Assembly (NCBI GenBank): GCA_021784265.1
Contig: JAJXTA010000022.1
Location: 1-13,038, forward strand
Source: a bacterium
Lineage (GTDB): Bacteria; Verrucomicrobiota; Verrucomicrobiia; Limisphaerales; J093
Direction: 5' to 3'
Length of the DNA stretch: 13,038 nucleotides
Part shown: in pieces, positions 1 to 7,379 of the stretch
Numbering within the stretch: position 1 is the stretch's first letter
Layout: each line of letters opens with the position of its first letter
Notes under the pieces: generated by a model
What the model was told of the DNA's origin: nothing
Database searches by the model: none
Seen by the model: the letters and a program-made list of their open reading frames with translations, nothing else
Translations under genes and position numbers: made by a program

Positions 1-947
1 CCCTGGCCGCGGCCCTCCGCACGATTGCCGACCCCAAGGCGCGGGTGAGCACGCGGCTCGAGTACCTCGGCATCTGCGGCGAGGTCCGGGCGGCGGCGGC
101 GGTGCCGGTGATGCTGGGCCTCCTGGATGCGGCGCCGGGCGATACCCTCACCAAGGCGGCCTTGGGGGCCCTCGAGCATTACGAGGCGCCGGAGATCGGG
201 GCGCGGGTGGTTGCGGCGTACAATCACCTCAGCCCGAACGCCCAGCTCGCCGCCGAGACCTTGTTGGCCAGCCGGGCCGGCTGGGCCCAGGCCTGGCTCC
301 AGGCGATGTCGGAGGGCAAAATCGATCCACATCAGGTCTCGCCCAATGCCATCCGCACCGTGCGGTCGCACGCCGAGCCCGGGCTCCAGGAACTGGCCGA
401 CCGGCTCTGGGGCCGGCCGGGGCGGCCGACGACGGCGGAAATGGAACGGCAGATCCAGCGGCTGACCGCGGTGGTGCGCGGCGGGTTGGGGGACCCGTAC
501 GATGGCCGGGCGCTGTTCCAAGCTACGTGCGCCGTCTGTCACACCTTGTTTGGCCAGGGGGGGCGGGTGGGGCCCGACCTGACGACGTACCAGCGGGATG
601 ACTTGGCCACGCTGCTGCTCAATATCGTGAATCCGAGCGCCGAAATCCGTGAAGGCTACGAGAACTATCTGATCGAGACCAAAGACGATCGGTCCCTGAA
701 CGGCTTCCTGGTGGAACAGAACCAACAGGTCGTCGTCCTGCGCGGTTTGGACGGCCAGAACGTGACGCTCGAGCGCAAGGACATCGCCCAGCTCGCGGCC
801 TCGCCCCTCTCCCTGATGCCCGAGGGGCTGCTCAGCGCCTTCAACGATCAACAGGTGCGGGACCTCTTCGCCTACCTGCGCAGCACGCAGCCGCTGGTGG
901 GCGAGCCGCCGCATCCGCGCTTGAGCGCCGCCGGCCCGGGCCATTGA
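1..947 (+). CDS. PVC-type heme-binding domain protein, C-terminal part (5' truncated by window edge)
   Basis: The reading frame is open from base 3 and ends at TGA 945-947. A GTG at 45 is an internal codon, not a convincing start, so the gene begins outside the window. The first ~140 visible residues are Ala/Leu-rich helical text resembling HEAT-like repeats. A cytochrome c-type domain follows: GRALFQ, then the heme motif CAVCH at 528-542 (about visible residue 176), then GRVGPDLT and a long C-terminal part with NPSAEIREGYENY. This matches what I know of the 'putative heme-binding domain, Pirellula/Verrucomicrobium type' found at the end of large exported PVC proteins, often behind a beta-propeller and HEAT repeats. 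The upstream domains cannot be seen. The role is inferred as a periplasmic electron carrier or redox module; the substrate is unknown. About 170 bp separate it from the next gene, so co-transcription is uncertain. Confidence 0.85.
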   Translation, partial: LAAALRTIADPKARVSTRLEYLGICGEVRAAAAVPVMLGLLDAAPGDTLTKAALGALEHYEAPEIGARVVAAYNHLSPNAQLAAETLLASRAGWAQAWLQAMSEGKIDPHQVSPNAIRTVRSHAEPGLQELADRLWGRPGRPTTAEMERQIQRLTAVVRGGLGDPYDGRALFQATCAVCHTLFGQGGRVGPDLTTYQRDDLATLLLNIVNPSAEIREGYENYLIETKDDRSLNGFLVEQNQQVVVLRGLDGQNVTLERKDIAQLAASPLSLMPEGLLSAFNDQQVRDLFAYLRSTQPLVGEPPHPRLSAAGPGH

Positions 948-972
948 GCCGCGGCCTGGCCTTCGGGGTTCC

Positions 973-1013
973 CGCCCGGCGCCGGGCGCCACGGGAGGCC
1001 CGCCGGCGCCGGG
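973..1013. repeat. Two GC-only palindromes sharing an 11-bp core
   Basis: A perfect 16-bp palindrome (CGCCCGGCGCCGGGCG) lies at 973-988. A second palindromic site at 1003-1013 repeats its core CCGGCGCCGGG, exactly 27 bp downstream. The pair sits 25 bp after the stop of the heme-binding protein gene. It could act as a GC hairpin that stops or protects the transcript (no T-run follows), or as a two-site operator. Function is not known; chance is possible in such GC-rich DNA. Confidence 0.4.
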
Positions 1014-1085
1014 GGCCCGCGGCCCGGGAGGAGGAACGCCTCGCCTCATTGCGCCAGGAAACGTCAACCGCCGGCAAACTTCTGA

Positions 1086-1112
1086 ATGACACATGCTTTT
1101 GCACCGTCTAAG
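1086..1112 (+). promoter_or_regulatory. Possible sigma-70-like promoter for the PSD1 operon
   Basis: DNA just before the gene turns AT-richer after a very GC-rich stretch. ATGACA (1086-1091, one mismatch to TTGACA) is followed after 15 bp by TCTAAG (1107-1112, four of six to TATAAT). The spacing is short and PVC promoters are poorly known, so this is only a candidate. The AAGG at 1110-1113 would be the Shine-Dalgarno for the GTG at 1121 and overlaps the proposed -10; both cannot be used as stated if transcription starts downstream. Confidence 0.2.
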
Positions 1113-1120
1113 GTAAGCTT

Positions 1121-4100
1121 GTGTTTGCCATGATCCGGCGTGTGCCAGCGCGCTGGCCCGCCCTCTGCCTGGGCGCCAGCCTTTGTTGCGGAGGCTCGAC
1201 CCGCCTCGCGGCCGCGGAGAAGCTGCAGTTCAACCGCGACATCCGCCCCCTCCTCTCGGACCGCTGCTTCAAGTGCCACGGCCCGGACCAAGCCAGCCGC
1301 AAGGCGGGCTTGCGCCTCGATTTGGCCACCTCCGCCTACGCCGAGCGCAAACACCATCGGCACGCCGTCGTCCCCGGCAACCCGGAGGAGAGCCTCCTCT
1401 GCCGGAAGATCTTCGCCACCGACCCCGAGGACCGGATGCCGCCGCCCGAATCGCACCTGTCGTTGAGCCAGGCGGAGAAAGAGCGCCTGCGCCTGTGGAT
1501 TGCCCAAGGGGCGCAGTACCAGCCGCCGTGGTCCTTCATCCCACTGCCCGACCGGGTGCCGGTGCCGGCGGTGCGCAACCGGCGTTGGCCGCGCAACCCG
1601 ATCGACAACTTCATTCTCGCCCGCCTCGAGCCGGCCGGGCTCGAGCCTTCCCCCGCGGCGGACCGCGCCCGGTGGCTGCGCCGGGTGACCTATGACCTGA
1701 TCGGGCTGCCTCCCACCCCCCGGGAGACCGCGGCGTTCCTCGCCGACCACTCCCGCCACGCCTACGAACGGGTGGTGGACCGGCTCCTGGCCTCACCCCA
1801 CTTTGGCGAACGGATGGCCGTGCCCTGGTTGGACGCCGCCCGGTATGCCGACAGCTACGGCTACCAAAGCGACCAACTCTGTCCCACATGGCCTTATCGC
1901 GACTGGGTGGTTCAGGCGTTCAACCGGAACTTGGCGTACGACCGGTTCCTGACCGACCAGTTGGCGGGGGACCTCCTCCCGCACCCGACGGCGGCGGACC
2001 GGCTGGCCACGGCCTTCAACCGGCTCCACCGCCAAACCAACGAAGGCGGGAGCATCGAGGAGGAATGGCGCACCGAATATGTCTCGGACCGGGTCGCCAC
2101 GTTCAGCACCGCCATGCTCGGGCTGACGTTCCAATGCGCCCATTGTCACGATCACAAGTTTGATCCCATCACCCAACGCGATTACTACAGCCTCTTCGCC
2201 TTCTTCAACAGCATCGACGAGTGGGGCCTCTACAACGATACCGCCCACGTCCCCACCCCTTCCCTGCTGCTGCCCACCCCGGAGCAGCAGCGCGCCATCA
2301 CCGAAGCTGACCGGGTGCGGCAGGAGGCCCTCGCCGCTCTGGCCCGGGTCCAGACCCAGGCCGAACCCGGCTTTCGCGCCTGGCTGCGGCAGTCCAATCT
2401 CACCGCGACGATTCCCGGGCTGACGGCGGCCTACTCGTTCGACACGCTGGGGCCCTCCAACCGCTTCGTGAATGCGGTCAACTCCGCCAATACCAGCACG
2501 GTCCTGCGGGGCAACACCCTGGTGCCCGGCAAGTCGGGTCAGGCCGTTCAGTTCACCGGCGACGACGAGCTCACCTTCCCCGGCGTGGGGGGGAGCCTGC
2601 AACCGTGGGAGCCGTACACGGTGCTCTTTTGGCTGGAGCGGCCGACGGGCCTGACGAACGGGGTGATTTTCCATCGGTGCGAGGGGACTGACACCGGCTT
2701 CCACGGCACCGAGCTGAGCCTCGAAGACAGCCACTTGTTCTTCGTGATCAAGCGGTTCTGGCCGGGAAACGCGCTGGCGGTGCGCTCGGTGGCCCCCGTG
2801 CCCGCGGGTCGTTGGGTCCAAGTGGCCGTCAGTGTCGATGGCTCCGCCCGGGCGCAGGGTATCACTCTGTTCCTGGACGGCCAACCCGCCCCGGTCGAGG
2901 TGGTGCGGAATCAGTTGACCAAGAGCCCCGAGAACGGTGGCAGCGGGTTCACGTTCGGCGCCTTGTTTCGCTCGACGGGGCTGAAGGGTGGGCGGCTGGA
3001 TGAATTACGCGTCTATAACCGGGCGCTGGCCCCCATCGAGGTCCGGCAGCTCTGCGACGGCCAGGCCTTGGCGGAGGCGATGGCCACGCGCGACCTCCGC
3101 GCCCTGCGCCCCTATTATTTGGCCGCCCTCGCCCCGGGCGTGGCCCAGGCGCGCCAGCAACTGTGCCAGGCGGTCCACCGCGATTTCGAGGCGCGCAACC
3201 CCGTGCTCGAGAGCAGCGTCATGGAAGAGCTGCCCCAGCCGCGCCCGGCGTACATCCTGGTGCGCGGGCGCTACGATTCGCCCAAACGCCCGGACCTAAG
3301 CGTCACGCGGGCGACCCCGGCCATGCTGCCGCCTTTCCCGCCCCATGCCCCGCGCAACCGCCTGGGTCTGGCCGAGTGGCTGACCGATCCCCACCATCCA
3401 CTGACCAGCCGCGTGGCGGTCAACCGTTTTTGGGCCATGGTGTTTGGGCGCGGGATTGTGGCGACTCCAGACAACTTCGGGGCGCAGGGCGCCGAGCCCA
3501 CGCACCCGCGGTTGCTGGATTGGCTGGCGCGGGATTTCATCGATTCCGGTTGGGACGTGAAGGCCTTACTCAAGAAGATGGTCCTCAGCGCCACCTACCG
3601 CCAAGACTCCCGCCTGCGCCCCGAACTCCAGGAGCAAGACCCGGAGAACCTCTTGCTCGCCCGCGGACCGTCCGAGCGCCTCACGGCGGAGATGATCCGC
3701 GACACCGCCCTGGCCGCCAGCGGGCTGTTGGACGGGAAGATGGGCGGGCCGCCGGTTAGCCCCTATCTGGCGGGGGATTTTTGGCGCGCCGCCAACGGGA
3801 TGAGCCCGCCGTATCACCAGAGTGTCGGGGGCGACCTGTATCGGCGCAGCGTGTACACGGTCTGGAAGCGCACCGCCCCCATGCCGGACATGACCGCGTT
3901 CGATGCCCCCTCGCGGGAGGTCTGCGTTGTGCAGCGGAGCACAACGGCCACGCCCCAGCAGGCCTTCGTGCTGCTCAATGACGAGCAGTTCGTTGAAGCC
4001 GCGCGCGTCTTGGCCGAGGAAGCCCTGGCCCAGCCGGGTGCGACTCCCGTCGAGCGCATCCGTTTCGCCTTCCGTCACCTGACCGCCCGCGAGCCCGATG

Positions 4101-4297
4101 CGCGCGAGACGACGTTGCTCACCCGCTTGTTGCGGGAGGAAGAGAAGTTCTACGGGCAGGAACCCGCGCGCGCCACCAAGGTCCTGGCGGTGGGCCAGCA
4201 CCCGCGCAACTCCACCCTCAACCCGGTCGAGGTCGCCGCCACCACCGCCGTGACCCAGACCATCATGAATCTGGACGCCACCGTCTGGAAACGTTGA
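1121..4297 (+). CDS. PSD1 / Planctomycete cytochrome c domain protein (DUF1549 + LamG-like + DUF1553)
   Basis: About 1058 residues. The N-terminus (basic, then hydrophobic, ending near RLAAAEK) reads as a signal peptide, so the protein should be exported. Domains in order: a Planctomycete cytochrome C motif with FNRDIRPLLSDRCFKCHG (C49-x-x-C52-H53); DUF1549 at about 159-365, with a second heme-like motif CAHCHDHKFDP (C339, C342, H343); a LamG/concanavalin-like insert at about 434-644 (AAYSFD at its start, LDELRVYNRAL at its end); and DUF1553 at about 746-1000 (NRLGLAEWL, VNRFWAMVFGRGIV). The family is abundant in PVC bacteria and usually paired with DUF1501, as here; its reaction is not established. 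GTG 1121 is 7 nt behind an AAGG. ATG 1130 is an equally clean alternative and keeps the signal peptide. DUF1501 follows 5 bp after the stop, so the two are probably one operon. Confidence 0.9.
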   Translation: MFAMIRRVPARWPALCLGASLCCGGSTRLAAAEKLQFNRDIRPLLSDRCFKCHGPDQASRKAGLRLDLATSAYAERKHHRHAVVPGNPEESLLCRKIFATDPEDRMPPPESHLSLSQAEKERLRLWIAQGAQYQPPWSFIPLPDRVPVPAVRNRRWPRNPIDNFILARLEPAGLEPSPAADRARWLRRVTYDLIGLPPTPRETAAFLADHSRHAYERVVDRLLASPHFGERMAVPWLDAARYADSYGYQSDQLCPTWPYRDWVVQAFNRNLAYDRFLTDQLAGDLLPHPTAADRLATAFNRLHRQTNEGGSIEEEWRTEYVSDRVATFSTAMLGLTFQCAHCHDHKFDPITQRDYYSLFAFFNSIDEWGLYNDTAHVPTPSLLLPTPEQQRAITEADRVRQEALAALARVQTQAEPGFRAWLRQSNLTATIPGLTAAYSFDTLGPSNRFVNAVNSANTSTVLRGNTLVPGKSGQAVQFTGDDELTFPGVGGSLQPWEPYTVLFWLERPTGLTNGVIFHRCEGTDTGFHGTELSLEDSHLFFVIKRFWPGNALAVRSVAPVPAGRWVQVAVSVDGSARAQGITLFLDGQPAPVEVVRNQLTKSPENGGSGFTFGALFRSTGLKGGRLDELRVYNRALAPIEVRQLCDGQALAEAMATRDLRALRPYYLAALAPGVAQARQQLCQAVHRDFEARNPVLESSVMEELPQPRPAYILVRGRYDSPKRPDLSVTRATPAMLPPFPPHAPRNRLGLAEWLTDPHHPLTSRVAVNRFWAMVFGRGIVATPDNFGAQGAEPTHPRLLDWLARDFIDSGWDVKALLKKMVLSATYRQDSRLRPELQEQDPENLLLARGPSERLTAEMIRDTALAASGLLDGKMGGPPVSPYLAGDFWRAANGMSPPYHQSVGGDLYRRSVYTVWKRTAPMPDMTAFDAPSREVCVVQRSTTATPQQAFVLLNDEQFVEAARVLAEEALAQPGATPVERIRFAFRHLTAREPDARETTLLTRLLREEEKFYGQEPARATKVLAVGQHPRNSTLNPVEVAATTAVTQTIMNLDATVWKR

Positions 4298-4302
4298 CCT
4301 CT

Positions 4303-5802
4303 ATGAACACCCCTTTGCCTTACGGCGCCGACCCGCTGGCTATCACCCGCCGGCATTTCTTCTCCCGCACCGCCCGCGGCCTGGGGGTCATGGCCCTCTC
4401 GGGGCTCCTGCCGCGGGTCCTAGCCTCCGCGCCCGGGCCGCGGGTCGGGGGGCTGCCCGAATTCCCCAACTTCCCGCCCAAGGCCAAGCGGGTCATCTAC
4501 CTCTTCCAGAGCGGCGCGCCGTCGCAGGTCGATCTGTTCGACTACAAACCGCTCCTCAACAAGCTCCACGGGGAGCAGTTGCCGGACGCGGTGCGCGACG
4601 GCCAACGGCTGACGGGCATGACGGCCCAACAGGCCTCGATTCCCCTGGCGGGGTCGGTCTTCGCGTTCAAACAGGCCGGGCCCTCGGGGGGCTGGTTCAG
4701 CGAACTGCTGCCGCACACCGCCGCGGTGGCGGATGACCTGTGCGTGGTCCGCTCGATGTACACCGAGGCCATCAACCACGACCCGGCCATCACCTTTTTC
4801 CAAACCGGTTCCCAGATTGCCGGGCGACCCTCCTTCGGCGCCTGGGTCCACTACGGCCTGGGCACCGAGGACGCCAACCTTCCCGCCTTCATCGTCCTGA
4901 TCACGCCCAACAAGAACGATCAACCGCTTTACAGCCGGCTCTGGGGCAGCGGCTTCCTCGACCCCCGCTACCAAGGGATCCAGTTTCGCGCCGGCCCCGA
5001 GCCGATTCTCTACATGGCCAATCCCGACGGTCCGTGCGGCACGGGCCGCCGCGCCCTGCTGGACACCCTCGGCGCCCTCAGCCGGCATGAGTACGACCAG
5101 GAGCTGGACCCGGCCATCGAGTCGCGCGTTGCCCAATACGAGATGGCCTACCGCATGCAGACCAGTGTGCCGGAGGTCACCGACCTCGCCAAGGAACCGG
5201 AGAGCACCTTCGCCCTCTACGGGCCGGACAGCCGCAAACCGGGCACGTTCGCCGCCAACTGCCTGCTGGCCCGGCGCCTGGCCGAGCGGGGCGTGCGTTT
5301 CATCCAGCTTTATCACCAGGGCTGGGATCAGCATGATAACCTGCCCAGCGGCATCCGGGTCCAAACCCGCGAGACCGACCAGGCCAGCGCCGCGCTCGTC
5401 AAGGACCTCAAACAGCGAGGAATGCTCGACGATACCCTGGTCATCTGGGGCGGGGAGTTCGGGCGCACCTGTTACTCCCAAGGCCGCCTCACGAAGGACA
5501 ACTACGGCCGCGACCATCACCCCCGCTGTTTCACCGTCTGGATGGCCGGGGGCGGGGTGAAGCCGGGCCTCACCTACGGCCACACCGATCCCTACTGCTA
5601 CAATATCGCCGATGCCGACGGGAACGTGTTGCATCCCGACAAGAGCACGTTCACCCCGGGCGCCGTCCACGTGCATGATCTCCAAGCCACCATCCTCCAT
5701 CTGCTGGGGATCGACCACGAACGGCTCACTTACGCCTACCAGGGCCGGCGGTTCCGCCTGACCGATGTCCACGGCTTCGTGGTTAAGGACCTGCTGGCCT
5801 GA
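4303..5802 (+). CDS. DUF1501 family protein, Tat-exported
   Basis: 499 residues from ATG 4303, five bases after the PSD1 stop. A TTG at 4294 overlapping that stop (TTGA) is a possible longer start adding three residues. The N-terminus carries a twin-arginine motif TRRHFF (R16, R17) followed by a hydrophobic stretch ending LPRVLASA, which indicates Tat export of a folded protein. The body matches DUF1501, a family I know as a relative of the alkaline phosphatase/sulfatase fold: QSGAPSQVDLFDYKP near the start, INHDPAITFFQTGS, GVRFIQLYHQGWDQHDN, GGEFGRT, and a putative metal-site motif GRDHHPR (D404, H405, H406). The length is normal for the family. Its substrate is unknown; PVC genomes encode many PSD1-DUF1501 pairs, which suggests the two proteins work together in the cell envelope. 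No clear terminator is visible behind it. Confidence 0.92.
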   Translation: MNTPLPYGADPLAITRRHFFSRTARGLGVMALSGLLPRVLASAPGPRVGGLPEFPNFPPKAKRVIYLFQSGAPSQVDLFDYKPLLNKLHGEQLPDAVRDGQRLTGMTAQQASIPLAGSVFAFKQAGPSGGWFSELLPHTAAVADDLCVVRSMYTEAINHDPAITFFQTGSQIAGRPSFGAWVHYGLGTEDANLPAFIVLITPNKNDQPLYSRLWGSGFLDPRYQGIQFRAGPEPILYMANPDGPCGTGRRALLDTLGALSRHEYDQELDPAIESRVAQYEMAYRMQTSVPEVTDLAKEPESTFALYGPDSRKPGTFAANCLLARRLAERGVRFIQLYHQGWDQHDNLPSGIRVQTRETDQASAALVKDLKQRGMLDDTLVIWGGEFGRTCYSQGRLTKDNYGRDHHPRCFTVWMAGGGVKPGLTYGHTDPYCYNIADADGNVLHPDKSTFTPGAVHVHDLQATILHLLGIDHERLTYAYQGRRFRLTDVHGFVVKDLLA

Positions 5803-5817
5803 GACCCGCCGCCTTTC

Positions 5818-6091
5818 GATTCGTCAATACGCCACAGCGGCCTCGACCGACAGCGGGAGCCACCCCAGGTGGCGGGGCCGGCGGCGGAGGGCGGCCACAA
5901 CGCTTTTGTTCCGACCCTCGCGGAGTGACGCACGGAGAGAGGGCTGCGAGGAGGCGGTCGCCAACGCCAAGGAGCGCGTCGAGGGGTTTGGCGAGGCGCT
6001 GGCCAACGCGGGCGAACCGGTCCCGGTCGAGGAGGACCTGATCCCGGCGGCGATCGTCCGCGCGCAGGCGAACACCCCGGTGCTCGCGTGA
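5818..6091 (+). pseudogene. Decayed HicB-like antitoxin gene (frameshifted)
   Basis: No single frame reads through, but three successive plus frames give one HicB-like protein. RQYATAAS (from an ATT at about 5819) resembles a HicB N-terminus. Next comes AAEGGHNAFVPTLAE at 5881-5925, ended there by TGA 5926-5928. VTHGE follows at 5925-5939 in another frame. Then EEAVANAKERVEGFGEAL and AGEPVPVEED, from about 5945 to the stop at 6091, lie in the third frame. HicB proteins typically read 'GGY-aFVPdLpgCvt-Gdt-EEAlaNAkeaie....GepvP', so the order of pieces fits. At least two frameshifts are needed, and no ATG is present. No intact HicA toxin is visible next to it. Sequencing error is an alternative to genuine decay. 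The tail after PVPVEED is not recognised. Confidence 0.5.
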
Positions 6092-6325
6092 GCCGGCTTC
6101 CGGCGGCAAAAACCGGGAGCGGTCGCCGCCGCGCTCAACAACGCCGGGGTCCTCGGACAGCACCAGCGAGGCCAGCTTCTCTGGCGCGGCCAGGAAGTAG
6201 AAGTTCAGCGCGAACCCGATGTCGGCATCACCCCGACAGAGCCACGGGCTCATCTCCGAGGTCCCCGCCGCATATCCCGCGGTCGTCCGGTAGCGGGCCG
6301 CGACCAACTTCCTCGCGGAACCCAT
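6092..6325 (-). pseudogene. Unassigned minus-strand coding remnant
   Basis: From ATG 6325 the minus strand encodes roughly 75 residues with balanced, protein-like composition. Visible parts are ARKLVAARYRTTAGYAAG, SEMSPWLCRGDADIG, FALNFYFLAAPEKLASL and VLSEDPGV. The frame then stays open through antisense of the HicB relic and even the end of DUF1501, where the text becomes Arg/Pro-rich, so only the first part could be real. I do not recognise the family. It may be the start of a gene broken when the neighbouring segment inserted, or just a lucky open frame in GC-rich DNA. Confidence 0.25.
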
Positions 6326-6455
6326 GCGCGCCGGCAGGGCGACGGGAAGCGGTGCAAGAACCTGTTCGCGGGATGATGGGTCAACCGAGGCACAAACGAT
6401 TTCCCACACGATAGCTTTTAAGAAGCTTCCGCTTTGGAGTGCCGGTCGCTACACG

Positions 6456-7379
6456 ATGGGGGGATTGAATGCACGTCAAGCCCTTGAAACCGCAGCCGAG
6501 CATCTTCGGCGGTTGGAGGGCCACGTCCTGGACGTGCTGAGCATCTCGAGGCCGATTTCTGTTGAGGCGGCGGTCAGCCTGGCGAAGGTGATTTCCAAGC
6601 TCTCGCCGCTGGTGGGGAACATGATCGAATTCAACACCGTGGCGGTGTTGAACGCTGGCGGGAGTTTCCAGCCTTTCGGGAAATGGGTGCGCCAGGACCC
6701 AGGCTTTCCCGACACGGTCTTGATGGGCCGCATCTCGCCCACTCCCGGTTTCGAAATCAAAGCGTGGTTTCCGATGGCGACGGAAATCACGGCCCGGTTC
6801 AAAGACAGTCAGAATCACTTCACGGCGGACAATACGCACGTCGCCACGCTGGCATGGTTGCCAGAGCACATGATTTATGGGAAACCGAGAATCATCGGCG
6901 TGTGCGTCACGTCGGGGAAGTCCGTCGCGGAAGCTCGCGACAATCACTACCACAATCCGCCGGACTATCTGGTCATCGAACCGGAGGATACGCGCCAGCG
7001 CACGCGCAACCTGCAACAGACCAACACCAACGGTTACAAGTTCCAGGGCACCGCCCAGCAACGCCGACAGGCGGGGAGGGTCGTGGAGAGCTGGGGGAAG
7101 CAAGGCAAGACCTATAAGCCCACACCGGAGTATCAGGGAACGCTCCGCCATCTGTTGGCGAGGTTCCCCTACCGGCTTGATACCAACTACGCGAAGATGG
7201 ACCGGATAGTGCAGCCTGGGATCGAGTCGTTCAAGACGCAGATCCGGCAGCGAGAGTTTTACGGCCTGTCCGTAAGCCGGTGGACGCGGATGCTGGCGAG
7301 CGAAGATGACGCGGTGCTCCGAGCGGCGGTACAACGCCTCGGCATCACAGATTTAGGAACATCGGCACTGGTTCGTTGA
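6456..7379 (+). CDS. Type II restriction endonuclease, PD-(D/E)XK fold (specificity unknown)
   Basis: 307 residues from ATG 6456. The frame is open further upstream, but the extra residues look non-coding, and the only GGAG is 16 nt away, so the start is uncertain. The key signature is FPD (D86), then FEIKAW with E100 and K102: the D...ExK metal-binding core of PD-(D/E)XK nucleases. The text after it (TEITARFKDSQNHF, HVATLAWLPEHMIYG, HYHNPPDYLVIEPEDT, LQQTNTNGYKFQG) looks like a conserved single-domain Type II enzyme. No methylase, helicase or ATPase motif is present. The neighbour on the opposite strand is a DNA methyltransferase overlapping it tail to tail by 35 bp, which strongly supports a restriction role. 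I cannot assign a recognition site. Base composition is visibly less GC-rich than the flanking operons, suggesting transfer. Confidence 0.75.
   Translation: MGGLNARQALETAAEHLRRLEGHVLDVLSISRPISVEAAVSLAKVISKLSPLVGNMIEFNTVAVLNAGGSFQPFGKWVRQDPGFPDTVLMGRISPTPGFEIKAWFPMATEITARFKDSQNHFTADNTHVATLAWLPEHMIYGKPRIIGVCVTSGKSVAEARDNHYHNPPDYLVIEPEDTRQRTRNLQQTNTNGYKFQGTAQQRRQAGRVVESWGKQGKTYKPTPEYQGTLRHLLARFPYRLDTNYAKMDRIVQPGIESFKTQIRQREFYGLSVSRWTRMLASEDDAVLRAAVQRLGITDLGTSALVR

Noticed and set aside
1793..2884. A 363-codon minus-strand frame
   Set aside because: It lies antisense to DUF1549 and the LamG-like insert of the PSD1 protein and has no domain signature of its own.
4420..5772. A 450-codon minus-strand frame
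   Set aside because: It is the exact antisense of DUF1501, which has clear family motifs; the composition is that of a shadow frame.
6092..6455. An intact HicA toxin next to the HicB relic
   Set aside because: No frame shows the HicA double-stranded RNA-binding pattern (GSH/H with flanking basic residues), so no toxin gene is called.
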